A DNA stretch of 64,000 bases from Melieria omissa (Eukaryota; Arthropoda; Insecta; Diptera; Ulidiidae), in assembly GCA_963971225.1 (NCBI GenBank), contig CAXARI010000080.1, forward strand, positions 62,001 to 126,000. The letters run 5' to 3'. The position numbers and the translations under genes are program-made. The notes below the pieces were generated by a model. It was not told the DNA's origin. It ran no database searches and worked only from the letters and a program-made list of their open reading frames with translations. Positions 24,835-37,836 of the stretch are shown here, one piece after another; position 1 is the stretch's first letter, and every line of letters starts with the position of its first letter.

Positions 24835-25784
24835 GGCACCCCTGATATAGATGTATCATGTGGTCGATATCACTTTTCCACAACGAAATTCTCCTGCATT
24901 ATTTGAGATAGCGAGAAGATTGACCCCATTTATGAAAGCTCAAAACTCCAGCTAGGTTTTAAGGTTATTATTTTTTCTATAAACCTAGAATCATCATATT
25001 TTACAAGCATTTTATCGATTTTGCAGTAGGCAGCCATTTAATGTCACTCTTGCGCATCGATCTGTTCATGATTGCCTAATAGTAATCAAATTATTGATTT
25101 AATTTGATAAAGCTGCAATCTCTAGCTACATTTTAAGGGGTTTTTTATTAACGTAACCCATACCGTTTGGAATCTATAAGCACTTTAGTGGTGAGTGTGT
25201 ATTTTGTAATAGGCAGTTTTTCAATGTTATCCTTGCGCATCGATATGCTCATTATTCCTGAAGGATAATGAAAAGTTAGGGACCAATATAGAAAGCATAA
25301 GACTCTGGCTAAATTTTAAGGGGTCAATTATTAATATGCACTTATGCATTTGGTGTTGACAAGCATTTTAGTGGTTGCACCCAAGTAGCAATTTTTTCAA
25401 AGTCACCGTTCCAAATCGATTTGCTTTCGAACCTTGGGGTATAGAAGGATGATTGATACCATTATAGAAAGCATACGAGTCTAGCTAAATAATAAGGCAT
25501 AATATTATTAAAATCCGTTAACGGGTCGAGATTTAACAGCTATAATTTCGATCATGCTGCCGGTGGGATATTTTTTTATTTACAAAATTATTGAAAGGTG
25601 GTCACTCTGGCTTAATTTTGTCGCCATTTTGATTAAAGTGATTGTGCGTACTTAGGTTCCACAAGCATTTGATTGGTTATATAGATCAGAGGTGCATTCT
25701 TTCAATCAGTCGTTGTTGTGACAGCAACGAAGCAACACGTGTGGGGGCTGCGCGGATTTTTGTTTTGTTTCCTCAAGAAATTCT

Positions 25785-25988
25785 ATGTATGAAAAAAAAT
25801 TAGATGCTTTTGTTGTTGTAGTTTTTGTTTTGGCGATTGGTTGGCCTTTCGGCAATGACAAATGGGAACATTATATTTTTTTCACTTATAATTTTAAGGG
25901 TCAAGCGAAATGCACAATGTGCTTTCAACTAATTCAATTAATTATTTATTATTATTTAATTTGTTTGCATTTTTTTGGGCAACTTTAA
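25785..25988 (+). other. 67-codon open frame from tract length change, unlikely gene
   Basis: This is the recurrent p951 frame of unit 22. The intermediate AT tract removes the stop at the tract, so translation would run on through IIYYYLICLHFFGQL to a taa. It has one hydrophobic stretch (VVVVFVLAIGWPF) near residues 10-22. No family is recognised, and it has no neighbours other than satellite. The longer frame is a by-product of an 8-bp length difference. Confidence 0.12.
25936..25962. repeat. Intermediate AT tract allele (+10 bp)
   Basis: It is 27 bp long, 8 bp shorter than the long allele, and present only here and at 33027-33053, one 7091-bp period away. The change arose once and was then carried by the large duplication. 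Confidence 0.85.
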
Positions 25989-26024
25989 ATGTATTGGTTT
26001 TTGCTTTTCCATAAGAAGACTTTG

Positions 26025-27204
26025 GGCACCCCTGATATAGATGTATCATGTGGTCGATATCACTTTTCCACAACGAAATTCTCCTGCATTATTTGAGATA
26101 GCGAGAAGATTGACCCCATTTATGAAAGCTCAAAACTCCAGCTAGGTTTTAAGGTTATTATTTTTTCTATAAACCTAGAATCATCATATTTTACAAGCAT
26201 TTTATCGATTTTGCAGTAGGCAGCCATTTAATGTCACTCTTGCGCATCGATCTGTTCATGATTGCCTAATAGTAATCAAATTATTGATTTAATTTGATAA
26301 AGCTGCAATCTCTAGCTACATTTTAAGGGGTTTTTTATTAACGTAACCCATACCGTTTGGAATCTATAAGCACTTTAGTGGTGAGTGTGTATTTTGTAAT
26401 AGGCAGTTTTTCAATGTTATCCTTGCGCATCGATATGCTCATTATTCCTGAAGGATAATGAAAAGTTAGGGACCAATATAGAAAGCATAAGACTCTGGCT
26501 AAATTTTAAGGGGTCAATTATTAATATGCACTTATGCATTTGGTGTTGACAAGCATTTAAGTGGTTGCACCCAAGTAGCAATTTTTGCAAAGTCACCGTT
26601 CCAAATCGATTTGCTTTCGAACCTTGGGGTATAGAAGGATGATTGATACCATTATAGAAAGCATACGAGTCTAGCTAAATAATAAGGCATAATATTATTA
26701 AAATCCGTTAACGGGTCGAGATTTAACAGCCATAATTTCGATCATGCTGCCGGTGGGATATTTTTTTATTTACCAAATTATTGAAAGGTGGTCACTCTGG
26801 CATAATTTTGACGCCATTTTGATTAAAGTGATTGTGCGTACTTAGGTTCCACAAGCATTTGATTGGTTATATAGATCAGAGGTGCATTCTTTCAATCAGT
26901 CGTTGTTGTGACAGCAACGAAGCAACACGTGTGGGGGCTGCGCGGATTTTTGTTTTGTTTCCTCAAGAAATTCTATGTATGAAAAAAAATTAGATGCTTT
27001 TGTTGTTGTAGTTTTTGTTTTGGCGATTGGTTGGCCTTTCGGCAATGACAAATGGGAACATTATATTTTTTTCACTTATAATTTGAAGGGTCAAGCGAAA
27101 TGCACAATGTGCTTTCAACTAATTTAATTAATTAAATAATTTGTTTGCATATTTTTGGGCAACTTTAAATGTATTGGTTTTTGCTTTTCCATAAGAAGAC
27201 TTTG
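26025..27204. repeat. Satellite unit 23, type A, 1180 bp
   Basis: It has A at p778 and four marker changes at 26560, 26587, 27125 and 27151, all repeated in unit 29. The change at 27125 puts an early stop in the recurrent frame. Confidence 0.97.
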
Positions 27205-28384
27205 GGCACCCCTGATATAGATGTATCATGTGGTCGATATCACTTTTCCACAACGAAATTCTCCTGCATTATTTGAGATAGCGAGAAGATTGACCCCATT
27301 TATGAAAGCTCAAAACTCCAGCTAGGTTTTAAGGTTATTATTTTTTCTATAAACCTAGAATCATCATATTTTACAAGCATTTTATCGATTTTGCAGTAGG
27401 CAGCCATTTAATGTCACTCTTGCGCATCGATCTGTTCATGATTGCCTAATAGTAATCAAATTATTGATTTAATTTGATAAAGCTGCAATCTCTAGCTACA
27501 TTTTAAGGGGTTTTTTATTAACGTAACCCATACCGTTTGGAATCTATAAGCACTTTAGTGGTGAGTGTGTATTTTGTAATAGGCAGTTTTTCAATGTTAT
27601 CCTTGCGCATCGATATGCTCATTATTCCTGAAGGATAATGAAAAGTTAGGGACCAATATAGAAAGCATAAGACTCTGGCTAAATTTTAAGGGGTCAATTA
27701 TTAATATGCACTTATGCATTTGGTGTTGACAAGCATTTTAGTGGTTGCACCCAAGTAGCAATTTTTTCAAAGTCACCGTTCCAAATCGATTTGCTTTCGA
27801 ACCTTGGGGTATAGAAGGATGATTGATACCATTATAGAAAGCATACGAGTCTAGCTAAATAATAAGGAATAATATTATTAAAATCCGTTAACGGGTCGAG
27901 ATTTAACAGCCATAATTTCGATCATGCTGCCGGTGGGATATTTTTTTATTTACCAAATTATTGAAAGGTGGTCACTCTGGCTTAATTTTGACGCCATTTT
28001 GATTAAAGTGATTGTGCGTACTTAGGTTCCACAAGCATTTGATTGGTTATATAGATCAGAGGTGCATTCTTTCAATCAGTCGTTGTTGTGACAGCAACGA
28101 AGCAACACGTGTGGGGGCTGCGCGGATTTTTGTTTTGTTTCCTCAAGAAATTCTATGTATGAAAAAAAATTAGATGCTTTTGTTGTTGTAGTTTTTGTTT
28201 TGGCGATTGGTTGGCCTTTCGGCAATGACAAATGGGAACATTATATTTTTTTCACTTATAATTTGAAGGGTCAAGCGAAATGCACAATGTGCTTTCAACT
28301 AATTCAATTAATTAAATAATTTGTTTGCATTTTTTTGGGCAACTTTAAATGTATTGGTTTTTGCTTTTCCATAAGAAGACTTTG
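27205..28384. repeat. Satellite unit 24, type A, 1180 bp
   Basis: C to A at 27868 (ataaggaata) is found only here and in unit 30. Otherwise it is common type A. Confidence 0.97.
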
Positions 28385-29564
28385 GGCACCCCTGATATAG
28401 ATGTATCATGTGGTCGATATCACTTTTCCACAACGAAATTCTCCTGCATTATTTGAGATAGCGAGAAGATTGACCCCATTTATGAAAGCTCAAAACTCCA
28501 GCTAGGTTTTAAGGTTATTATTTTTTCTATAAACCTAGAATCATCATATTTTACAAGCATTTTATCGATTTTGCAGTAGGCAGCCATTTAATGTCACTCT
28601 TGCGCATCGATCTGTTCATGATTGCCTAATAGTAATCAAATTATTGATTTAATTTGATAAAGCTGCAATCTCTAGCTACATTTTAAGGGGTTTTTTATTA
28701 ACGTAACCCATACCGTTTGGAATCTATAAGCACTTTAGTGGTGAGTGTGTATTTTGTAATAGGCAGTTTTTCAATGTTATCCTTGCGCATCGATATGCTC
28801 ATTATTCCTGAAGGATAATGAAAAGTTAGGGACCAATATAGAAAGCATAAGACTCTGGCTAAATTTTAAGGGGTCAATTATTAATATGCACTTATGCATT
28901 TGGTGTTGACAAGCATTTTAGTGGTTGCACCCAAGTAGCAATTTTTTCAAAGTCACCGTTCCAAATCGATTTGCTTTCGAACCTTGGGGTATAGAAGGAT
29001 GATTGATACCATTATAGAAAGCATACGAGTCTAGCTAAATAATAAGGCATAATATTATTAAAATCCGTTAACGGGTCGAGATTTAACAGCTATAATTTCG
29101 ATCATGCTGCCGGTGGGATATTTTTTTATTTACAAAATTATTGAAAGGTGGTCACTCTGGCTTAATTTTGTCACCATTTTGATTAAAGTGATTGTGCGTA
29201 CTTAGGTTCCACAAGCATTTGATTGGTTATATAGATCAGAGGTGCATTCTTTCAATCAGTCGTTGTTGTGACAGCAACGAAGCAACACGTGTGGGGGCTG
29301 CGCGGATTTTTGTTTTGTTTCCTCAAGAAATTCTATGTATGAAAAAAAATTAGATGCTTTTGTTGTTGTAGTTTTTGTTTTGGCGATTGGTTGGCCTTTC
29401 GGCAATGACAAATGGGAACATTATATTTTTTTCACTTATAATTTTAAGGGTCAAGCGAAATGCACAATGTGCTTTCAACTAATTCAATTAATTAAATAAT
29501 TTGTTTGCATTTTTTTGGGCAACTTTAAATGTATTGGTTTTTGCTTTTCCATAAGAAGACTTTG
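28385..29564. repeat. Satellite unit 25, type B, 1180 bp
   Basis: It has gtcacc and the short AT tract. It pairs with unit 31 and matches units 16 and 20 at these markers. Confidence 0.97.
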
Positions 29565-30745
29565 GGCACCCCCTGATATAGATGTATCATGTGGTCGATA
29601 TCACTTTTCCACAACGAAATTCTCCTGCATTATTTGAGATAGCGAGAAGATTGACCCCATTTATGAAAGCTCAAAACTCCAGCTAGGTTTTAAGGTTATT
29701 ATTTTTTCTATAAACCTAGAATCATCATATTTTACAAGCATTTTATCGATTTTGCAGTAGGCAGCCATTTAATGTCACTCTTGCGCATCGATCTGTTCAT
29801 GATTGCCTAATAGTAATCAAATTATTGATTTAATTTGATAAAGCTGCAATCTCTAGCTACATTTTAAGGGGTTTTTTATTAACGTAACCCATACCGTTTG
29901 GAATCTATAAGCACTTTAGTGGTGAGTGTGTATTTTGTAATAGGCAGTTTTTCAATGTTATCCTTGCGCATCGATATGCTCATTATTCCTGAAGGATAAT
30001 GAAAAGTTAGGGACCAATATAGAAAGCATAAGACTCTGGCTAAATTTTAAGGGGTCAATTATTAATATGCACTTATGCATTTGGTGTTGACAAGCATTTT
30101 AGTGGTTGCACCCAAGTAGCAATTTTTTCAAAGTCACCGTTCCAAATCGATTTGCTTTCGAACCTTGGGGTATAGAAGGATGATTGATACCATTATAGAA
30201 AGCATACGAGTCTAGCTAAATAATAAGGCATAATATTATTAAAATCCGTTAACGGGTCGAGATTTAACAGCCATAATTTCGATCATGCTGCCGGTGGGAT
30301 ATTTTTTTATTTACCAAATTATTGAAAGGTGGTCACTCTGGCTTAATTTTGACGCCATTTTGATTAAAGTGATTGTGCGTACTTAGGTTCCACAAGCATT
30401 TGATTGGTTATATAGATCAGAGGTGCATTCTTTCAATCAGTCGTTGTTGTGACAGCAACGAAGCAACACGTGTGGGGGCTGCGCGGATTTTTGTTTTGTT
30501 TCCTCAAGAAATTCTATGTATGAAAAAAAATTAGATGCTTTTGTTGTTGTAGTTTTTGTTTTGGCGATTGGTTGGCCTTTCGGCAATGACAAATGGGAAC
30601 ATTATATTTTTTTCACTTATAATTTGAAGGGTCAAGCGAAATGCACAATGTGCTTTCAACTAAATCAATTAATTAAATAATTTGTTTGCATTTTTTTGGG
30701 CAACTTTAAATGTATTGGTTTTTGCTTTTCCATAAGAAGACTTTG
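29565..30745. repeat. Satellite unit 26, type A, 1181 bp
   Basis: One extra C in the first C run (ggcaccccctg) makes it 1181 bp. T to A near 30664 gives ctaaatcaatt (Ile to Asn in the recurrent frame). Both are shared only with unit 32. Confidence 0.97.
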
Positions 30746-31925
30746 GGCACCCCTGATATAGATGTATCATGTGGTCGATATCACTTTTCCACAACGAAAT
30801 TCTCCTGCATTATTTGAGATAGCGAGAAGATTGACCCCATTTATGAAAGCTCAAAACTCCAGCTAGGTTTTAAGGTTATTATTTTTTCTATAAACCTAGA
30901 ATCATCATATTTTACAAGCATTTTATCGATTTTGCAGTAGGCAGCCATTTAATGTCACTCTTGCGCATCGATCTGTTCATGATTGCCTAATAGTAATCAA
31001 ATTATTGATTTAATTTGATAAAGCTGCAATCTCTAGCTACATTTGAAGGGGTTTTTTATTAACGTAACCCATACCGTTTGGAATCTATAAGCACTTTAGT
31101 GGTGAGTGTGTATTTTGTAATAGGCAGTTTTTCAATGTTATCCTTGCGCATCGATATGCTCATTATTCCTGAAGGATAATGAAAAGTTAGGGACCAATAT
31201 AGAAAGCATAAGACTCTGGCTAAATTTTAAGGGGTCAATTATTAATATGCACTTATGCATTTGGTGTTGACAAGCATTTTAGTGGTTGCACCCAAGTAGC
31301 AATTTTTTCAAAGTCACCGTTCCAAATCGATTTGCTTTCGAACCTTGGGGTATAGAAGGATGATTGATACCATTATAGAAAGCATACGAGTCTAGCTAAA
31401 TAATAAGGCATAATATTATTAAAATCCGTTAACGGGTCGAGATTTAACAGCCATAATTTCGATCATGCTGCCGGTGGGATATTTTTTTATTTACCAAATT
31501 ATTGAAAGGTGGTCACTCTGGCTTAATTTTGACGCCATTTTGATTAAAGTGATTGTGCGTACTTAGGTTCCACAAGCATTTGATTGGTTATATAGATCAG
31601 AGGTGCATTCTTTCAATCAGTCGTTGTTGTGACAGCAACGAAGCAACACGTGTGGGGGCTGCGCGGATTTTTGTTTTGTTTCCTCAAGAAATTCTATGTA
31701 TGAAAAAAAATTAGATGCTTTTGTTGTTGTAGTTTTTGTTTTGGCGATTGGTTGGCCTTTCGGCAATGACAAATGGGAACATTATATTTTTTTCACTTAT
31801 AATTTGAAGGGTCAAGCGAAATGCACAATGTGCTTTCAACTAATTCAATTAATTAAATAATTTGTTTGCATTTTTTTGGGCAACTTTAAATGTATTGGTT
31901 TTTGCTTTTCCATAAGAAGACTTTG
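30746..31925. repeat. Satellite unit 27, type A, 1180 bp
   Basis: It has G at p300 and is otherwise common type A. It is the last unit of the first 7091-bp copy. Confidence 0.97.
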
Positions 31926-33115
31926 GGCACCCCTGATATAGATGTATCATGTGGTCGATATCACTTTTCCACAACGAAATTCTCCTGCATTATTTGAGAT
32001 AGCGAGAAGATTGACCCCATTTATGAAAGCTCAAAACTCCAGCTAGGTTTTAAGGTTATTATTTTTTCTATAAACCTAGAATCATCATATTTTACAAGCA
32101 TTTTATCGATTTTGCAGTAGGCAGCCATTTAATGTCACTCTTGCGCATCGATCTGTTCATGATTGCCTAATAGTAATCAAATTATTGATTTAATTTGATA
32201 AAGCTGCAATCTCTAGCTACATTTTAAGGGGTTTTTTATTAACGTAACCCATACCGTTTGGAATCTATAAGCACTTTAGTGGTGAGTGTGTATTTTGTAA
32301 TAGGCAGTTTTTCAATGTTATCCTTGCGCATCGATATGCTCATTATTCCTGAAGGATAATGAAAAGTTAGGGACCAATATAGAAAGCATAAGACTCTGGC
32401 TAAATTTTAAGGGGTCAATTATTAATATGCACTTATGCATTTGGTGTTGACAAGCATTTTAGTGGTTGCACCCAAGTAGCAATTTTTTCAAAGTCACCGT
32501 TCCAAATCGATTTGCTTTCGAACCTTGGGGTATAGAAGGATGATTGATACCATTATAGAAAGCATACGAGTCTAGCTAAATAATAAGGCATAATATTATT
32601 AAAATCCGTTAACGGGTCGAGATTTAACAGCTATAATTTCGATCATGCTGCCGGTGGGATATTTTTTTATTTACAAAATTATTGAAAGGTGGTCACTCTG
32701 GCTTAATTTTGTCGCCATTTTGATTAAAGTGATTGTGCGTACTTAGGTTCCACAAGCATTTGATTGGTTATATAGATCAGAGGTGCATTCTTTCAATCAG
32801 TCGTTGTTGTGACAGCAACGAAGCAACACGTGTGGGGGCTGCGCGGATTTTTGTTTTGTTTCCTCAAGAAATTCTATGTATGAAAAAAAATTAGATGCTT
32901 TTGTTGTTGTAGTTTTTGTTTTGGCGATTGGTTGGCCTTTCGGCAATGACAAATGGGAACATTATATTTTTTTCACTTATAATTTTAAGGGTCAAGCGAA
33001 ATGCACAATGTGCTTTCAACTAATTCAATTAATTATTTATTATTATTTAATTTGTTTGCATTTTTTTGGGCAACTTTAAATGTATTGGTTTTTGCTTTTC
33101 CATAAGAAGACTTTG
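31926..33115. repeat. Satellite unit 28, type B, 1190 bp
   Basis: It has gtcgcc and the intermediate AT tract (33027-33053). It matches unit 22 at every marker and carries the second 67-codon frame. Confidence 0.97.
32876..33079 (+). other. 67-codon open frame, duplicate of the one in unit 22
   Basis: It encodes the same protein as the frame at 25785, exactly 7091 bp away. Its identity reflects the recent higher-order duplication, not conservation of a protein. Confidence 0.12.
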
Positions 33116-34295
33116 GGCACCCCTGATATAGATGTATCATGTGGTCGATATCACTTTTCCACAACGAAATTCTCCTGCATTATTTGAGATAGCGAGAAGA
33201 TTGACCCCATTTATGAAAGCTCAAAACTCCAGCTAGGTTTTAAGGTTATTATTTTTTCTATAAACCTAGAATCATCATATTTTACAAGCATTTTATCGAT
33301 TTTGCAGTAGGCAGCCATTTAATGTCACTCTTGCGCATCGATCTGTTCATGATTGCCTAATAGTAATCAAATTATTGATTTAATTTGATAAAGCTGCAAT
33401 CTCTAGCTACATTTTAAGGGGTTTTTTATTAACGTAACCCATACCGTTTGGAATCTATAAGCACTTTAGTGGTGAGTGTGTATTTTGTAATAGGCAGTTT
33501 TTCAATGTTATCCTTGCGCATCGATATGCTCATTATTCCTGAAGGATAATGAAAAGTTAGGGACCAATATAGAAAGCATAAGACTCTGGCTAAATTTTAA
33601 GGGGTCAATTATTAATATGCACTTATGCATTTGGTGTTGACAAGCATTTAAGTGGTTGCACCCAAGTAGCAATTTTTGCAAAGTCACCGTTCCAAATCGA
33701 TTTGCTTTCGAACCTTGGGGTATAGAAGGATGATTGATACCATTATAGAAAGCATACGAGTCTAGCTAAATAATAAGGCATAATATTATTAAAATCCGTT
33801 AACGGGTCGAGATTTAACAGCCATAATTTCGATCATGCTGCCGGTGGGATATTTTTTTATTTACCAAATTATTGAAAGGTGGTCACTCTGGCATAATTTT
33901 GACGCCATTTTGATTAAAGTGATTGTGCGTACTTAGGTTCCACAAGCATTTGATTGGTTATATAGATCAGAGGTGCATTCTTTCAATCAGTCGTTGTTGT
34001 GACAGCAACGAAGCAACACGTGTGGGGGCTGCGCGGATTTTTGTTTTGTTTCCTCAAGAAATTCTATGTATGAAAAAAAATTAGATGCTTTTGTTGTTGT
34101 AGTTTTTGTTTTGGCGATTGGTTGGCCTTTCGGCAATGACAAATGGGAACATTATATTTTTTTCACTTATAATTTGAAGGGTCAAGCGAAATGCACAATG
34201 TGCTTTCAACTAATTTAATTAATTAAATAATTTGTTTGCATATTTTTGGGCAACTTTAAATGTATTGGTTTTTGCTTTTCCATAAGAAGACTTTG
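33116..34295. repeat. Satellite unit 29, type A, 1180 bp
   Basis: It repeats all four rare changes of unit 23 and its A at p778. Confidence 0.97.
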
Positions 34296-35475
34296 GGCAC
34301 CCCTGATATAGATGTATCATGTGGTCGATATCACTTTTCCACAACGAAATTCTCCTGCATTATTTGAGATAGCGAGAAGATTGACCCCATTTATGAAAGC
34401 TCAAAACTCCAGCTAGGTTTTAAGGTTATTATTTTTTCTATAAACCTAGAATCATCATATTTTACAAGCATTTTATCGATTTTGCAGTAGGCAGCCATTT
34501 AATGTCACTCTTGCGCATCGATCTGTTCATGATTGCCTAATAGTAATCAAATTATTGATTTAATTTGATAAAGCTGCAATCTCTAGCTACATTTTAAGGG
34601 GTTTTTTATTAACGTAACCCATACCGTTTGGAATCTATAAGCACTTTAGTGGTGAGTGTGTATTTTGTAATAGGCAGTTTTTCAATGTTATCCTTGCGCA
34701 TCGATATGCTCATTATTCCTGAAGGATAATGAAAAGTTAGGGACCAATATAGAAAGCATAAGACTCTGGCTAAATTTTAAGGGGTCAATTATTAATATGC
34801 ACTTATGCATTTGGTGTTGACAAGCATTTTAGTGGTTGCACCCAAGTAGCAATTTTTTCAAAGTCACCGTTCCAAATCGATTTGCTTTCGAACCTTGGGG
34901 TATAGAAGGATGATTGATACCATTATAGAAAGCATACGAGTCTAGCTAAATAATAAGGAATAATATTATTAAAATCCGTTAACGGGTCGAGATTTAACAG
35001 CCATAATTTCGATCATGCTGCCGGTGGGATATTTTTTTATTTACCAAATTATTGAAAGGTGGTCACTCTGGCTTAATTTTGACGCCATTTTGATTAAAGT
35101 GATTGTGCGTACTTAGGTTCCACAAGCATTTGATTGGTTATATAGATCAGAGGTGCATTCTTTCAATCAGTCGTTGTTGTGACAGCAACGAAGCAACACG
35201 TGTGGGGGCTGCGCGGATTTTTGTTTTGTTTCCTCAAGAAATTCTATGTATGAAAAAAAATTAGATGCTTTTGTTGTTGTAGTTTTTGTTTTGGCGATTG
35301 GTTGGCCTTTCGGCAATGACAAATGGGAACATTATATTTTTTTCACTTATAATTTGAAGGGTCAAGCGAAATGCACAATGTGCTTTCAACTAATTCAATT
35401 AATTAAATAATTTGTTTGCATTTTTTTGGGCAACTTTAAATGTATTGGTTTTTGCTTTTCCATAAGAAGACTTTG
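34296..35475. repeat. Satellite unit 30, type A, 1180 bp
   Basis: It repeats the rare C to A of unit 24 (ataaggaata near 34959). Confidence 0.97.
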
Positions 35476-36655
35476 GGCACCCCTGATATAGATGTATCAT
35501 GTGGTCGATATCACTTTTCCACAACGAAATTCTCCTGCATTATTTGAGATAGCGAGAAGATTGACCCCATTTATGAAAGCTCAAAACTCCAGCTAGGTTT
35601 TAAGGTTATTATTTTTTCTATAAACCTAGAATCATCATATTTTACAAGCATTTTATCGATTTTGCAGTAGGCAGCCATTTAATGTCACTCTTGCGCATCG
35701 ATCTGTTCATGATTGCCTAATAGTAATCAAATTATTGATTTAATTTGATAAAGCTGCAATCTCTAGCTACATTTTAAGGGGTTTTTTATTAACGTAACCC
35801 ATACCGTTTGGAATCTATAAGCACTTTAGTGGTGAGTGTGTATTTTGTAATAGGCAGTTTTTCAATGTTATCCTTGCGCATCGATATGCTCATTATTCCT
35901 GAAGGATAATGAAAAGTTAGGGACCAATATAGAAAGCATAAGACTCTGGCTAAATTTTAAGGGGTCAATTATTAATATGCACTTATGCATTTGGTGTTGA
36001 CAAGCATTTTAGTGGTTGCACCCAAGTAGCAATTTTTTCAAAGTCACCGTTCCAAATCGATTTGCTTTCGAACCTTGGGGTATAGAAGGATGATTGATAC
36101 CATTATAGAAAGCATACGAGTCTAGCTAAATAATAAGGCATAATATTATTAAAATCCGTTAACGGGTCGAGATTTAACAGCTATAATTTCGATCATGCTG
36201 CCGGTGGGATATTTTTTTATTTACAAAATTATTGAAAGGTGGTCACTCTGGCTTAATTTTGTCACCATTTTGATTAAAGTGATTGTGCGTACTTAGGTTC
36301 CACAAGCATTTGATTGGTTATATAGATCAGAGGTGCATTCTTTCAATCAGTCGTTGTTGTGACAGCAACGAAGCAACACGTGTGGGGGCTGCGCGGATTT
36401 TTGTTTTGTTTCCTCAAGAAATTCTATGTATGAAAAAAAATTAGATGCTTTTGTTGTTGTAGTTTTTGTTTTGGCGATTGGTTGGCCTTTCGGCAATGAC
36501 AAATGGGAACATTATATTTTTTTCACTTATAATTTTAAGGGTCAAGCGAAATGCACAATGTGCTTTCAACTAATTCAATTAATTAAATAATTTGTTTGCA
36601 TTTTTTTGGGCAACTTTAAATGTATTGGTTTTTGCTTTTCCATAAGAAGACTTTG
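35476..36655. repeat. Satellite unit 31, type B, 1180 bp
   Basis: It has gtcacc and the short tract. It matches unit 25. Confidence 0.97.
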
Positions 36656-37836
36656 GGCACCCCCTGATATAGATGTATCATGTGGTCGATATCACTTTTC
36701 CACAACGAAATTCTCCTGCATTATTTGAGATAGCGAGAAGATTGACCCCATTTATGAAAGCTCAAAACTCCAGCTAGGTTTTAAGGTTATTATTTTTTCT
36801 ATAAACCTAGAATCATCATATTTTACAAGCATTTTATCGATTTTGCAGTAGGCAGCCATTTAATGTCACTCTTGCGCATCGATCTGTTCATGATTGCCTA
36901 ATAGTAATCAAATTATTGATTTAATTTGATAAAGCTGCAATCTCTAGCTACATTTTAAGGGGTTTTTTATTAACGTAACCCATACCGTTTGGAATCTATA
37001 AGCACTTTAGTGGTGAGTGTGTATTTTGTAATAGGCAGTTTTTCAATGTTATCCTTGCGCATCGATATGCTCATTATTCCTGAAGGATAATGAAAAGTTA
37101 GGGACCAATATAGAAAGCATAAGACTCTGGCTAAATTTTAAGGGGTCAATTATTAATATGCACTTATGCATTTGGTGTTGACAAGCATTTTAGTGGTTGC
37201 ACCCAAGTAGCAATTTTTTCAAAGTCACCGTTCCAAATCGATTTGCTTTCGAACCTTGGGGTATAGAAGGATGATTGATACCATTATAGAAAGCATACGA
37301 GTCTAGCTAAATAATAAGGCATAATATTATTAAAATCCGTTAACGGGTCGAGATTTAACAGCCATAATTTCGATCATGCTGCCGGTGGGATATTTTTTTA
37401 TTTACCAAATTATTGAAAGGTGGTCACTCTGGCTTAATTTTGACGCCATTTTGATTAAAGTGATTGTGCGTACTTAGGTTCCACAAGCATTTGATTGGTT
37501 ATATAGATCAGAGGTGCATTCTTTCAATCAGTCGTTGTTGTGACAGCAACGAAGCAACACGTGTGGGGGCTGCGCGGATTTTTGTTTTGTTTCCTCAAGA
37601 AATTCTATGTATGAAAAAAAATTAGATGCTTTTGTTGTTGTAGTTTTTGTTTTGGCGATTGGTTGGCCTTTCGGCAATGACAAATGGGAACATTATATTT
37701 TTTTCACTTATAATTTGAAGGGTCAAGCGAAATGCACAATGTGCTTTCAACTAAATCAATTAATTAAATAATTTGTTTGCATTTTTTTGGGCAACTTTAA
37801 ATGTATTGGTTTTTGCTTTTCCATAAGAAGACTTTG
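36656..37836. repeat. Satellite unit 32, type A, 1181 bp
   Basis: It has the extra C and the ctaaatcaatt change of unit 26. Confidence 0.97.

Larger units (their letters stand above)
24835..26024. repeat. Satellite unit 22, type B, 1190 bp
   Basis: It has gtcgcc and an intermediate AT tract (25936-25962), 8 bp shorter than the long allele. The different length removes the usual stop and lengthens the recurrent frame to 67 codons. It pairs with unit 28. Confidence 0.97.
24835..31925. repeat. Higher-order repeat of six units, copy 1 (7091 bp)
   Basis: Units 22-27 have lengths 1190, 1180, 1180, 1180, 1181 and 1180, each with its own rare markers. Every rare marker returns 7091 bp to the right. 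Confidence 0.93.

Noticed and set aside
25785..25988. 67-codon frame as a real membrane peptide gene, also at 32876-33079
   Set aside because: It exists only in the two 1190-bp units because of an 8-bp tract difference, and its two copies are products of the 7091-bp duplication. It is listed as a low-confidence frame only.
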